64,000 nt of DNA from Phycisphaerales bacterium (GCA_029260295.1 JAJDDN010000002.1:62001-126000), one strand, 5' to 3'; counted from the stretch's first letter, positions 52,083 through 61,431 are shown. A program made the numbers and translations. The notes: generated by a model from the letters alone, not told the origin.

Positions 52083-52915
52083 AGGCCCGCGTCTGCCTTG
52101 GCTTGCTCGTCGGCTGACCGGCTCAGCTTGCGTCCGCCGACCGGGCAGATCGCCCGCTTGGATTTGAGGACGAACTGGTAGATGTCATCGACGGCCTTCG
52201 ATTCCTTTGCCCGTTCGGCGAGCATTTCGCGGAGTTCCTGCGTCGGCGGATTCTTCCGGAACACTTCTGAGTAGGCCGATCGCACCGCGTTGATTTCCTC
52301 GCGGCTCATCCCTGACCGACGCATGCCGACCAGATTTAATCCGACGACATTGTTGCGTTCTGCTGCTAGGAAATATGGTGGCAAGTCGTTTGTTAATGCT
52401 GTCAAACCCGAACACATCGCCTGACGACCGACTCGGCCGAAGTGATGAACCATGGTCCCACCCGCGAGTATCACACGGTCTTGGATCTCGGCATGGCCGC
52501 CAACGCCCGCGCCGACTACCAGGACGACATCGGTTCCCATCTGTACATCGTGGCCGACATGGGTGTTGACCATGAAGAACGCGCGGTCGCCGACGCGCGT
52601 GGGGGTGTGGTCGTTTGATGCGGCGTGGATTGAGCTGCTCTCGCGGAATACGCAGTCTTCACCGATGACCACCCCGGCCGTGGGATCGCCGTATTTGACC
52701 TTGATGTCTTGTGGACCGAAGCCCATTGAGGAGCCGGGATAGAACACACAGCCCGACCCGACGGTCAATGGGCCTTGCATGTGGACCGAAGCGATCAGAT
52801 GCACGCCTGCCCCGAGGGTGATGTCGCCGTTGAGTACGCAGAACGGGCCGATCTGGACATCGTCGGCAAGTTTGACCTGGTCATCAACAATCGCTGTGGG
52901 GTGGATAATTGGCAT
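52079..52915 (-). CDS. lpxA: Acyl-ACP:UDP-N-acetylglucosamine O-acyltransferase LpxA
   Basis: A 278-residue left-handed beta-helix enzyme that makes the first step of lipid A. Hexapeptide repeats run from IHPTAIVDDQVKLADDVQIGPFCVL to about residue 190. The catalytic histidine is in HVGHDVQMG near 120, and the C-terminal helices include NVVGLNLVGMRRSGMSREEI. It shows that the organism has an outer membrane with lipid A, as expected for planctomycetes. TAGACT lies six bases before the ATG. Only 34 bases separate it from the divergent lipB start. lpxD, lpxC and fabZ are not adjacent. Confidence 0.94.
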   Translation of the reverse strand: MPIIHPTAIVDDQVKLADDVQIGPFCVLNGDITLGAGVHLIASVHMQGPLTVGSGCVFYPGSSMGFGPQDIKVKYGDPTAGVVIGEDCVFRESSSIHAASNDHTPTRVGDRAFFMVNTHVGHDVQMGTDVVLVVGAGVGGHAEIQDRVILAGGTMVHHFGRVGRQAMCSGLTALTNDLPPYFLAAERNNVVGLNLVGMRRSGMSREEINAVRSAYSEVFRKNPPTQELREMLAERAKESKAVDDIYQFVLKSKRAICPVGGRKLSRSADEQAKADAGL

Positions 52916-52949
52916 GCCGAAAGTCTAGGTCGCCGGCATATCATCTGCC

Positions 52950-53696
52950 GTGACTCCACCGGCCAATCCATCCAATACGACGCTCATCGACCTGGGAAAC
53001 ATGCCTTACGAGGATGCCTACCGGACCCAGTGCGAGCACCACACCGAGATCCTCGCGTCGCGGGACTCGGGGGATCCGGAGTTGGGGCGGATTCTGATGG
53101 TGGAGCACCCGCCGATCATTACGATCACCAAGCGGCCTGAAGCTGCGTCTCATGTGGTTGCTTCTGAAGCACTGCTTAAGGAGCAGGGCGTCACCCTCCA
53201 CCAGACCGACCGGGGCGGGGATGTGACCTACCACGGGCCGGGGCAGCTTGTGTGCTATCCGATCATTGATCTTAACGCGGCCAAGCTCCGTATTCACGAT
53301 TACATCCGGCTGCTCGAATCGGCGATCATCGACACGCTCAATGAGTATGGCATCAAAGGTTCCATTGATCCCGGCGCGACTGGTGTGTGGATTGATCCCA
53401 AGGACAATCCGACGCTTCACTTTGAAACTGATCAGCCCGCGAAGATCGCGGCGATTGGTGTGCGGGTTCGGAAGTGGATCACGCTTCATGGGCTGGCTCT
53501 CAATCTGAACCCGGATATGACACATTACCAGTTGCTCGTCCCTTGCGGGCTGACGGGGCGGCCGGTGACTTCCATCACACAACTCATCGGCGAGAGCCAA
53601 TCGCCCTCGCAAACCCAGATCTCCACCGTTCTTTACAGAAAGCTCTCTGAGCACCTATCTCAAAGAATTGAAACCGAAACGCCAGTCAACAGGTAG
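52950..53696 (+). CDS. lipB: Octanoyl-ACP:protein N-octanoyltransferase LipB
   Basis: A 248-residue enzyme that transfers octanoyl groups to lipoyl domains. The motif RGGDVTYHGPGQLVCYPII is near residues 88-106, KIAAIGVRVRKWITLHGLALN near 165 carries the conserved lysine, and LLVPCGLTGRPVTSI near 190 carries the catalytic cysteine. The start is GTG, and TATCAT ends five bases upstream, so the mRNA may be leaderless. It is divergent from lpxA. lipA is not in the window. Confidence 0.93.
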   Translation: MTPPANPSNTTLIDLGNMPYEDAYRTQCEHHTEILASRDSGDPELGRILMVEHPPIITITKRPEAASHVVASEALLKEQGVTLHQTDRGGDVTYHGPGQLVCYPIIDLNAAKLRIHDYIRLLESAIIDTLNEYGIKGSIDPGATGVWIDPKDNPTLHFETDQPAKIAAIGVRVRKWITLHGLALNLNPDMTHYQLLVPCGLTGRPVTSITQLIGESQSPSQTQISTVLYRKLSEHLSQRIETETPVNR

Positions 53697-53705
53697 ACCT
53701 ATTTC

Positions 53706-55718
53706 ATGCACAAACCATTGATCCCAGCCATTGTTATCCTTATCGCCGCCAGCCTTCAAGCCCCGGCTTGGTCGATCGCCCATGGCCCAGAGACCGCACG
53801 AGAACTTCGCAAGCAGCGGGCCCAGAAGAATCTTGACAGCAACCGTCGCAACCTTGATCGGCTTGCGCGTGATGCCGACCTGCCTGCGGTTGATGAGGTT
53901 CTCCACGATGAGTACATCCGGCTGATCAACTATCTTTCGGATCCGGCGCGTGAGGGGCGGGTGCCGGGGTCGCAGGGGATCGAGGACGCGGCGGTCTTTA
54001 TTGAACAAGAACTGGGCAAGATTGGGCTCGTGCCCGCGTTTGATCTGACTGAGATTTCTGTCGATGATGTTGAGATCATCACGGCCAACTCGTCGTACCG
54101 GCAGCCGATGCCGATGGGGACATCGAAATCGGCCACCACGCAGACGCTCTTGGTCAACGATGTTGAGCTAGATGCGGGTGTGGATTTTTCCCCTCTTGCA
54201 TATTCAGGATCAACCACGGCTTCGGGCGAGGTTGTGTTTGCCGGATACGCGATTGTCTCGGGGCAGGATTCGTACATGGGCTTTGGTCCTAACGAGGATC
54301 TGGATGGCAAGATCGCTCTGTGCCTCAAGTTTGAGCCGATGGACGAGGAGGGCAACTCGCTCTGGAAAGATGGTCGATGGTCGCACCACTCTCGCCTGAC
54401 CTACAAGATCAGCGCTCTTGAACGGCGCGGGGCCAGCGCGGTGCTGATTGTTTCGCCGGAATCGGCGAATGATCCGACTGCTGGGATTCTCGACACCATT
54501 GACTCGACTTCCCCACCGCCTTCTATGGGGCGTCTGAATCAGGGGGGGCCAAAGTTCGATATCCCCGTCATTTCCATCTCCCCGGCAGCGGCACAGCAAA
54601 TCCTTGACAGCGGGAACACCGGGCAGACGCTCGATGAACTCATCGCAAAGGCTAATAAAGAAGGCGTTGTCGAGAGCATCGGCGATGTGGCTGTTGAGAT
54701 GGAAGTTGGGATTGAACTGACCAAAACTTACACCGACAATGTCGCCGGCATCCTCCGGGGCAAGGGCGAGCTTGCCGATGAGTTTGTCGTCATCGGGGCG
54801 CATTATGACCATATTGGGTATGGGCACTTTGGCTCGCGCACCGGAGCCAAGGGCAAGCTCCATCCTGGGGCCGACGACAACGCGTCTGGAACCTCGGGCG
54901 TTATCCTGGCGGCCCAGCAGCTCACTGAGCAGTACGCCATGATGAACGAAAGCGACAACGCACGCTCGATCCTTTTCTTGCTCTTTACTGCTGAGGAATC
55001 GGGGCTCAACGGGTCCAAGTTCTATGTGGACAACCCGATCACCGAGATCGCGAACCACGAGATCATGCTCAACATGGACATGATCGGTCGGCTTGAACTC
55101 GATCCGCTGGAAATCGGCGGGCTCAAATCAAGCAAGCAACTCATGTCCCTTATATCTGACCCGCTCGAAAGATCAGGCATTGTGTACGACACCAAGACCT
55201 CGGTCGGCGAGGGCCGGTCCGACCATGCGTCGTTTGATGCCCAGAAGGTTCCGAATCTGTTTTTCTTCACCGGGCTCCATGATGACTACCACTCGCCGAG
55301 CGATACTGTTGAACTAATCGACACTGCTGGGGCTGTCCGCATTGCGACTGTGGTGAGCGAGATTGCGTTAAATGCTGCGACGACCCGGGAGCCGTTTATT
55401 CATCGGCGCGACCCGAACGCTCCGGGTCCGAAAGAAGAACAAGCGGACGACCAGCCCACGATCCGTATCGGGATTATCCCTGTGGATACTTCCGATGGCG
55501 GTTTCTCGGTCCAGCGGGTGTTTGACGATACATCTGCGAGCAATGCCGGGCTCCAGTCGGGCGACCTTGTTACGCACTGGGACGGGGACGCGATCAGTTC
55601 GGTCGAATCTTGGTCGCCGGTACTTCTTGAGCACAAGCCTGGGGATATTGTTGCACTCACCGTTGTACGCGGGGATGAAACACTCAAAATCGATATGACC
55701 CTCAAGGGTATCGAGTAG
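53706..55718 (+). CDS. Secreted M28-family aminopeptidase with PA and PDZ domains
   Basis: A 670-residue exported peptidase. After the signal peptide come about 70 linking residues, a PA-type domain (GEVVFAGYAIVSGQ... and later) and the M28 catalytic core. The core has GAHYDHIGYG near 361, GADDNASGTSGVI near 391 with the bridging aspartate, TAEESGLNGSKFY near 426 and the distal histidine in HDDYHSPSDT near 525. A C-terminal PDZ domain (FSVQRVFDDTSASNAGLQSGDLVTHWDGD) follows. This combination is common in planctomycetes. It starts 10 bases after lipB ends. Confidence 0.9.
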   Translation: MHKPLIPAIVILIAASLQAPAWSIAHGPETARELRKQRAQKNLDSNRRNLDRLARDADLPAVDEVLHDEYIRLINYLSDPAREGRVPGSQGIEDAAVFIEQELGKIGLVPAFDLTEISVDDVEIITANSSYRQPMPMGTSKSATTQTLLVNDVELDAGVDFSPLAYSGSTTASGEVVFAGYAIVSGQDSYMGFGPNEDLDGKIALCLKFEPMDEEGNSLWKDGRWSHHSRLTYKISALERRGASAVLIVSPESANDPTAGILDTIDSTSPPPSMGRLNQGGPKFDIPVISISPAAAQQILDSGNTGQTLDELIAKANKEGVVESIGDVAVEMEVGIELTKTYTDNVAGILRGKGELADEFVVIGAHYDHIGYGHFGSRTGAKGKLHPGADDNASGTSGVILAAQQLTEQYAMMNESDNARSILFLLFTAEESGLNGSKFYVDNPITEIANHEIMLNMDMIGRLELDPLEIGGLKSSKQLMSLISDPLERSGIVYDTKTSVGEGRSDHASFDAQKVPNLFFFTGLHDDYHSPSDTVELIDTAGAVRIATVVSEIALNAATTREPFIHRRDPNAPGPKEEQADDQPTIRIGIIPVDTSDGGFSVQRVFDDTSASNAGLQSGDLVTHWDGDAISSVESWSPVLLEHKPGDIVALTVVRGDETLKIDMTLKGIE

Positions 55719-55749
55719 AGGCGTCGATCCTCTTTCAGAGAGAACACAC

Positions 55750-56475
55750 ATGATCGATCTATGGGGACGGTATATCAACAGCTCGCGAGCGACACTCCTG
55801 CTTGGGGGGCTGGCGGTCATGATCGTTCTGTTTGGGTTTACGCCTGAGGCTCTTGCCCACGGGGTGACCTCGGGTGACAAGGGGTATATTCAGGAATCCA
55901 GTGGAATGATGCCGCTGCCGTTTATGTATCTGGGGGCCAAGCACATGATGACGGGGTACGACCATTTGTTGTTTCTGTTTGGGGTGATCTTCTTTCTTTA
56001 TAAGCTCAAGGATGTGTCTATTTATGTGACGCTCTTTGCGGTTGGGCATGTGGTGACCTTGCTCGGTGGTGTGCTCTTTGAGGTCAGTATCAACGCGTAC
56101 ATCATTGATGCGATCATCGGGTTCTCGATCGTCTATAAGGCACTCGACAACATGGGGGCGTATCAGCGGTGGTTTGGGTTCCAGCCCAACACCAAGGCGG
56201 CGACGCTGATCTTTGGGCTCTTTCATGGGTTCGGGCTGGCGACCAAGATCCTTGAATACGAGATCTCGCCTGAAGGGCTGCTGATCAATCTGATTTCGTT
56301 TAACATCGGCGTTGAGATCGGGCAGATTCTTGCACTTGCTGGGATTCTTATTCTGATGGGGTACTGGCGGAAGTCCAAGGGCTTTATGGCACACGCGTAT
56401 GGGGCCAATACTGTTTTGATGGCGGCGGGGTTCCTGTTTGTTGGGTACCAGATGACCGGGTATTTCGTTTCCTGA
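55750..56475 (+). CDS. HupE/UreJ-family membrane protein
   Basis: A 241-residue protein with a signal-like N-terminal helix and six or so membrane helices. The motif GAKHMMTGYDHLLFLFGVIFF near 58-78, then FAVGHVVTLLGG, and later FGLFHGFGLA (near 155), are the HupE/UreJ_2 signature. Family members are nickel or cobalt permeases or unknown metal-linked membrane proteins. A membrane-anchored protein that commonly accompanies this family follows after 28 bases. A metal-transport role is inference. Confidence 0.85.
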   Translation: MIDLWGRYINSSRATLLLGGLAVMIVLFGFTPEALAHGVTSGDKGYIQESSGMMPLPFMYLGAKHMMTGYDHLLFLFGVIFFLYKLKDVSIYVTLFAVGHVVTLLGGVLFEVSINAYIIDAIIGFSIVYKALDNMGAYQRWFGFQPNTKAATLIFGLFHGFGLATKILEYEISPEGLLINLISFNIGVEIGQILALAGILILMGYWRKSKGFMAHAYGANTVLMAAGFLFVGYQMTGYFVS

Positions 56476-56503
56476 TCCACACATTTTTCAATCGAGATTC
56501 ATC

Positions 56504-57112
56504 ATGCACAATGCAAACATCCCAGACCATGCCGAGTTGCCGAGTACGGCCAAGCTCATCAAGTCCACGATCATCGCGATCATCGCGGCGGCGGTGATCC
56601 TCGTCACGCTCGTCCTCCCGGCTGAGTACGGGATTGATCCGACGGGTCTTGGCAAGCTCACCGGGCTCCAGCGGATGGGGGAGATTAAGGTTGCTCTTGC
56701 GGAGGAAGCCGAGGAGAACGAGGCGGCGACCATCGCAGGTCTTGATGGGAATGGCGAACAAGCCGCTGATCTTCCGATCATTGAATCGGCGAGCGACATG
56801 AAGACCGACGAGATGTCTGTCACGCTCGATCCCAACAAGAGCACCGAGATCAAGATCACCATGGCCAAGGGCACTGTTGTTGATTTCAGTTGGTCGACAA
56901 GCACCGGCGAGGCTTTTTATGACCTTCATGGGGATTCGAGCGAAGTGAACTACCACATCTACGAGAAAGGCACCGAGGCGACGATGGAGGGCACCTTTGA
57001 GGCCGCCTTTGATGGCAATCATGGGTGGTACTGGAAGAACCGGACTGATACGCCGATCACCATCACACTCAACACCTCCGGCCAATACCAGAGTATCAAA
57101 GAAATGAACTGA
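56504..57112 (+). CDS. Membrane-anchored protein accompanying HupE
   Basis: A 202-residue protein: a short cytoplasmic start, one membrane helix (STIIAIIAAAVILVTLVLPAEYG, residues 21-43) and an extracytoplasmic domain. The latter contains VTLDPNKSTEIKITMAKGTVVDFSWST, YDLHGDSSEVNYHIYEKGTE and GNHGWYWKNRTDTPITITLNTSGQY. This is the 'transmembrane anchor protein' type that sits beside HupE/UreJ genes. It may hold a partner at the membrane. It is probably cotranscribed with the HupE-like gene. Confidence 0.8.
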   Translation: MHNANIPDHAELPSTAKLIKSTIIAIIAAAVILVTLVLPAEYGIDPTGLGKLTGLQRMGEIKVALAEEAEENEAATIAGLDGNGEQAADLPIIESASDMKTDEMSVTLDPNKSTEIKITMAKGTVVDFSWSTSTGEAFYDLHGDSSEVNYHIYEKGTEATMEGTFEAAFDGNHGWYWKNRTDTPITITLNTSGQYQSIKEMN

Positions 57113-57137
57113 TGCTTTTTTGAACCTACAATCCCCC

Positions 57138-57458
57138 ATGGCCACCAGCAAACCCAAAAGCTCGAATATCGAAATCATTGAACCCATCGGCACGCGGGTG
57201 CTGATCCGGAAGGATGAGGATAAGAAGCAGACCAAGTCCGGCATCCACCTGCCTGACAAGATCGAAATCCCCACCATCACCGGCCGCGTCGTCGCGATCT
57301 CTACCCAGGTCGAGAATGACCCGGACTACCCGATCGTCAACTACGACCGGATCTTGTTCAACCCCAAGCACGCGATCCCGGTTGATTTTGAGGGTGACAA
57401 CCGGCTGTTTGTGGTTCCGGTTGAGGACATTGTGGCCGTGTTCCGTAAAGACGGGTAG
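57138..57458 (+). CDS. GroES-like (Cpn10-type) protein
   Basis: A 106-residue protein related to the 10-kDa chaperonin but diverged. It has PIGTRVLIRKDEDKKQTKSGIHLPDKIEIPTITGRVVAIS, the Cpn10 beta-barrel start with the mobile-loop region, and ends with FVVPVEDIVAVF. GroEL is not adjacent. It may be a second, specialised GroES or a GroES-like protein from the HupE neighbourhood. There is no Shine-Dalgarno; TACAAT lies five bases before the ATG at 57138. Confidence 0.82.
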   Translation: MATSKPKSSNIEIIEPIGTRVLIRKDEDKKQTKSGIHLPDKIEIPTITGRVVAISTQVENDPDYPIVNYDRILFNPKHAIPVDFEGDNRLFVVPVEDIVAVFRKDG

Positions 57459-57480
57459 CGAGCAGCTACGATTTCATAAA

Positions 57481-57738
57481 TCAACGCCTCTTTGATTTCT
57501 TAGTTTTTCCTGTCTGTAAAAAATTATCGAATGCTGCTGAGCTCCGACCCGAATCCATCCTCCGATTGCATGAGGGGCAAAGCCAATGTTTTTGGCCATT
57601 GATCATGTGCATGTATTTTTTATTTTTAAACTCTGTGTCACAAATGTCACAGTGAGTTGACGGCCCAAACATCGCAACTAAAAAAAGAAACAAAAAACCG
57701 ATGACAGAAATTCCAACGCACCCTACGACAATATCCAT
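57481..57738 (-). CDS. Small AT-rich membrane protein with a CxxC/CxxC zinc ribbon
   Basis: About 85 residues: one membrane helix (VVGCVGISVIGFLFLFLVAMFG), then a cytoplasmic zinc ribbon HCDICDTEFKNKKYMHMINGQKHWLCPSC and a lysine-rich tail. Base composition is A/T-rich, unlike both neighbours. The start at 57738 has AGGGG six bases upstream; an ATG at 57756 would add six residues. The ribbon type is common in short bacterial proteins of unknown role. Convergent with the GroES-like gene. Confidence 0.62.
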   Translation of the reverse strand: MDIVVGCVGISVIGFLFLFLVAMFGPSTHCDICDTEFKNKKYMHMINGQKHWLCPSCNRRMDSGRSSAAFDNFLQTGKTKKSKRR

Positions 57739-57846
57739 ACCATACCCCTTATTCATTTATAAACTACACCTTTTCCTGTTGCACCACTATACATGTTGCT
57801 CAGACATACTGCAAATTGACGAAAAACCAGGGCATCCAACTAACCA

Positions 57847-59274
57847 ATGCAAAACTTGATGCGCCACCTCCTATTCTTGCTTGTGCCCTTCCCAGACCCG
57901 TCTAATCTCACGATCTATACACTGCCTGATCAGCTTCCGCTCCCGTTGTGGTCGAGGCCTGCTGGGCGGGCTCCGCTGGATGTGACGATCCGTCCGCCGG
58001 GGTCCAAGAGTTTGACCAACCGGGCGTTGATGCTGGCGGCTCTGGCGCCGGGTGAATCGACGATTCATCATCCGTTGATTGAAGCCGACGACGGACAGCG
58101 GATGCTGGCGGCGATCGAACTGCTTGGGGCGAAGGTTGAGCGGCTTGATCATGCTGTCAAGATCACGGGGACAGGCGGGAAGCTGGTTGTCGATCCGAAT
58201 AACTCAACCATCAATCTTAACAACGCGGGGACCGCGACACGATTCCTAGCGGCGGCTGCTTTGCTTGCGGATTCGCCGTTGACGATCACAGGCAATGAGC
58301 GGATGCAGCAACGCCCTATTCAAGAGCTCGGCGACTTGCTTGAGTCTCTTGGCGCGACTGTTGAATATCTCGGCACGCCGGGCTGTCCGCCGATTCGGAT
58401 CACGCCGCCGGCGGACCTGGCTCAACTGGCCTCGCAGATTGAGATCAAACCCACGCAGTCGAGCCAGTTCATCTCGGCGTTGATGCTCATCGCCCCGTTC
58501 CTTCCTAACGGGCTCACCATTTCCCAAAGTGAAGGCGTCACTTCGGCGAGCTATGTCCGGATGACGATCGAGCTGCTTGACCACCTTGGGGTTCATACCA
58601 AGCATTCGGGGGATCTGGCTGTTGTGCGGATTGAGCCTGGGCTTGATCGGTTTACGATTGATATTGAGCCTGATGCTTCTGGGGCGACCTACTGGTGGGC
58701 CGCGGGGGCGTTGCTGCCGGATTCGACGATCCGCGTGCAGGGCATTGATCTGGAGCGGTCCCAGCAGGGGGATGCTCGGTTCCCGGAGCTGCTTGAGCAG
58801 ATGGGCTGCACGCTGGTTTCCAAGGACGACACGCTGGCGTGCCGGGGTATCGCCGAGCCGAGCCCGATTATGTGCGATATGCGGGACATGCCTGATGCGG
58901 TGATGTCGCTGGCGGTCGTTGCGTGCTTTGCCAAGGGCACGACGATTATCCGGGGGGTCAAGACGCTGCGGGTCAAGGAATGCGACCGGATCGAGGCCCT
59001 CAAGGTTGAGCTTGGGAAGATCGGGGTTGTCGTCACTGATAATCTCAATGACGACGAGGATGCCTTGTCAATCACGCCTCCAGAGAGCTTTCCGGATACC
59101 CAAGCACCCATTATTATGGATACTTATGACGACCACCGGATGGCTATGTCCCTGTCCCTGCTCGCCTTGCGTCTCCCCAACATCGTCATCAACGATCCGG
59201 CGTGCGTCGCCAAGACCTACCCAAGTTACTTTCAGCATCTCCGTCGGGTGTTTGACCCAAATGAAAACTTCTGA
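57847..59274 (+). CDS. aroA: 3-phosphoshikimate 1-carboxyvinyltransferase (EPSP synthase) AroA
   Basis: A 475-residue enzyme, somewhat longer than the E. coli protein (427) through its N-terminus. Landmarks are [35 protein letters not shown], the [14 protein letters not shown] segment, and the C-terminal [16 protein letters not shown]. It converts shikimate 3-phosphate and PEP to EPSP. The class (I or II) cannot be fixed by eye. The first ATG at 57847 has no ribosome site, and the first 30 residues ([16 protein letters not shown]) look unlike the fold, so the real start may be later. Confidence 0.92.
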   Translation: MQNLMRHLLFLLVPFPDPSNLTIYTLPDQLPLPLWSRPAGRAPLDVTIRPPGSKSLTNRALMLAALAPGESTIHHPLIEADDGQRMLAAIELLGAKVERLDHAVKITGTGGKLVVDPNNSTINLNNAGTATRFLAAAALLADSPLTITGNERMQQRPIQELGDLLESLGATVEYLGTPGCPPIRITPPADLAQLASQIEIKPTQSSQFISALMLIAPFLPNGLTISQSEGVTSASYVRMTIELLDHLGVHTKHSGDLAVVRIEPGLDRFTIDIEPDASGATYWWAAGALLPDSTIRVQGIDLERSQQGDARFPELLEQMGCTLVSKDDTLACRGIAEPSPIMCDMRDMPDAVMSLAVVACFAKGTTIIRGVKTLRVKECDRIEALKVELGKIGVVVTDNLNDDEDALSITPPESFPDTQAPIIMDTYDDHRMAMSLSLLALRLPNIVINDPACVAKTYPSYFQHLRRVFDPNENF

Positions 59275-59287
59275 TCGGATTGTTCAT

Positions 59288-59310
59288 CCGCCTCTTTTCA
59301 ATTGAGGCGG
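59288..59310 (+). promoter_or_regulatory. Inverted repeat between aroA and thyA
   Basis: CCGCCTC and GAGGCGG are perfect arms around TTTTCAATT. It begins 13 bases after the aroA stop and ends 20 bases before thyA. The TATTCT box of thyA follows at 59318. It may end aroA transcription, bind a regulator, or both. Confidence 0.45.
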
Positions 59311-59330
59311 TTGGCTGTATTCTTGAAGCC

Positions 59331-60191
59331 ATGATCCAGTACAGCGAAATCCTTAAAAAGATCCTCAAAGAAGGCACCCCCTGCTCCGACCGGACTGGGG
59401 TGGGCACTCTTTCGATATTTGGGCATCAGTCTCATTATTTTTTGGATCGCCATGCCCCGGGGGCGATTGAGCACGAGATCCGGACGGGGCAGGCCGCGGG
59501 CTTCCCGATCATTACGACCAAGAAGGTTCATCTTCGCTCGATCATCCACGAGCTGCTCTGGTTCCTGCAAGGCGATACCAACATCGCGGCTCTTAAAGAG
59601 CACAATGTTAAAATCTGGGACGCGTGGGCCGACGAGAACGGCGACCTGGGCCCCATCTACGGGCACCAATGGCGATCATGGGCATGCCCAGACGGCTCGA
59701 CGCTTGATCAGATTACTGAGTTGATCAAGGGCATCAAGATCAATCCGTATTCCCGCCGCCACATCGTCACCGCATGGAACCCTGCGCAGCTCGACGACAT
59801 GGCGCTGCCCCCCTGCCACTGCTTGTTTCAGTTCCATGTTTCGCGCTCTACGGACTCTGGTCCTGACTGGCTCTCGTGCCAGCTCTACCAGCGATCTGCG
59901 GATCTGTTTCTTGGGGTGCCTTTCAATATTGCTTCTTATGCGATGCTGACGCAGATGGTTGCCCAGGTCTGCGGCTTGCGCCCCGCCAAGTTTGTTCATA
60001 CCCTTGGCGATGCCCACATCTACCTCAATCACCTCCACCAGGTCGAAGAACAGCTTAATCGCGATCCGCGTCCGCTCCCTGAGATGGTCATTAATCATGA
60101 CATCAACGACATCTTCGACTTCTGTTTCGGAGATTTCGAGCTCACCAACTATGACCCGCACCCGCACATCAAGGGCGAAGTGGCTGTCTGA
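59331..60191 (+). CDS. thyA: Thymidylate synthase ThyA
   Basis: A 286-residue folate-dependent enzyme that makes dTMP from dUMP. The catalytic cysteine is in [13 protein letters not shown] near residue 163. [22 protein letters not shown] and [19 protein letters not shown] are classic ThyA segments, as is [14 protein letters not shown] with its dUMP-binding histidine. The ATG at 59331 is chosen over upstream in-frame candidates because the family starts with a similar YxxxLKKIL(K/E)xG. TATTCT lies seven bases upstream and no Shine-Dalgarno is seen. dfrA is not adjacent. Confidence 0.96.
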   Translation: MIQYSEILKKILKEGTPCSDRTGVGTLSIFGHQSHYFLDRHAPGAIEHEIRTGQAAGFPIITTKKVHLRSIIHELLWFLQGDTNIAALKEHNVKIWDAWADENGDLGPIYGHQWRSWACPDGSTLDQITELIKGIKINPYSRRHIVTAWNPAQLDDMALPPCHCLFQFHVSRSTDSGPDWLSCQLYQRSADLFLGVPFNIASYAMLTQMVAQVCGLRPAKFVHTLGDAHIYLNHLHQVEEQLNRDPRPLPEMVINHDINDIFDFCFGDFELTNYDPHPHIKGEVAV

Positions 60192-60234
60192 CTGAATCTA
60201 GAGCCATCGGGCGCAAAGACCCGATACACATTCA

Positions 60235-61431
60235 ATGCAAGACAAGATCTGGATCCACGGCCGCTATCAATCCCAGTACGGGCTCCTCGGGGCTATGTCC
60301 AATGAACTCGCCGACGCGTTTATTGCAAAGGGCTATGACGCGCAGCTTTTCAATCTCGACCACAAAGACATGCCTACCGATGGCGTCTTCGTCTTTATGA
60401 ATGTCCCTGTTACCCTTGACGACCTTCCCCCTGCGCTCTTTGTCCCAAGCTCAAACCTCCGCGCCATACAGCTCTTCGTCGATCATCCGTTCGCACTCCC
60501 CGACAATATTATCGATCAATGGAATGAACGAAACGGGCTTAATGATTTCAGTTTGTGCCTTCCGTGTCTTGATGATGTCCACCTGCTCCGCAACCGCTTC
60601 CCGAACCTCATCCACTCATGGGTTCCCCACGGCATCCCACGCGACTCGCTCTGCGATCTTGGCGGCATGACCATTGACCAATACAACACCAAAGAGTTCG
60701 ATGTCGTCGTCACCGGATCGGTCCGCGAGCAAGAAGAAATCGATTCCTCGCTGGCTCAGATCACCGACCCGATGACGCGGTCGCTCATCAACGAGATCGT
60801 GAACCTCATGATCAGAGAGCCGCACCTTGGGTATGTTGCCGCGTGCGATCTTGTGATGGGTTCGCAAGGGATCATCACCGGCAAATGGATCACCCAAAAA
60901 TTCCTCTGGACGCTTGTCATTGCGATCGTCAATCGACACCGGCGCACGAAGACCGTCGAGTCCCTCCAAGGGCTCAGGGTCGGGGTCTTTGGGTCCAAGA
61001 CCTGGATCCCGCACTGTACTGGGACGATTGAATATGCTGGGGAGGTTGAGTACGCCCACTGCGCCAAGGCGTTCTCGCGCGGGCGCGTGGGGCTGGCGTG
61101 GGGGCCGACGCAGTTTGTGCATTCATATTCTGAACGAATCATGCAGGCGATGGCCGGGGGATCGTCGGTGGTGTGTGATGACCGGCTGCTTGTCCGCAGA
61201 GATTTCAATAAATCAACCGCGACCAACGCCGCGGGCTCTACGGCTGCACTCTTCGACTGGGGCGATCCATTGGCGGCAAGGGCGGCCGTGGATCAACAAC
61301 TCGCCGATCCGGATGCGGCTCTGGCGATGGCGCGGCGGGGGCGGGAGCATGTTGAGAATACTTGTTTGTGGGAACACCGGGTAGACGACATGATCGCCCT
61401 CACCCAATCGCCGGCAACAGCAACCGCCTAG
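60235..61431 (+). CDS. Glycosyltransferase, CgeB-like (GT1/GT4-type)
   Basis: A 398-residue protein. The start IWIHGRYQSQYGLLGAMSNELADAFIAKGYDAQLFNLDHKD is a Rossmann-like nucleotide-sugar domain entrance, and the C-terminal domain has GTIEYAGEVEYAHCAKAFSRGRVGLAWGP and SERIMQAMAGGSSVVCDDRLLVRRDF. This pattern, with a glycine-rich donor site and R..QAMA.G, is that of CgeB/DUF3880-related glycosyltransferases. Acceptor and pathway are unknown. GATACA lies six bases before the ATG. The stop codon shares CTAG with the next gene on the other strand. Confidence 0.78.
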   Translation: MQDKIWIHGRYQSQYGLLGAMSNELADAFIAKGYDAQLFNLDHKDMPTDGVFVFMNVPVTLDDLPPALFVPSSNLRAIQLFVDHPFALPDNIIDQWNERNGLNDFSLCLPCLDDVHLLRNRFPNLIHSWVPHGIPRDSLCDLGGMTIDQYNTKEFDVVVTGSVREQEEIDSSLAQITDPMTRSLINEIVNLMIREPHLGYVAACDLVMGSQGIITGKWITQKFLWTLVIAIVNRHRRTKTVESLQGLRVGVFGSKTWIPHCTGTIEYAGEVEYAHCAKAFSRGRVGLAWGPTQFVHSYSERIMQAMAGGSSVVCDDRLLVRRDFNKSTATNAAGSTAALFDWGDPLAARAAVDQQLADPDAALAMARRGREHVENTCLWEHRVDDMIALTQSPATATA

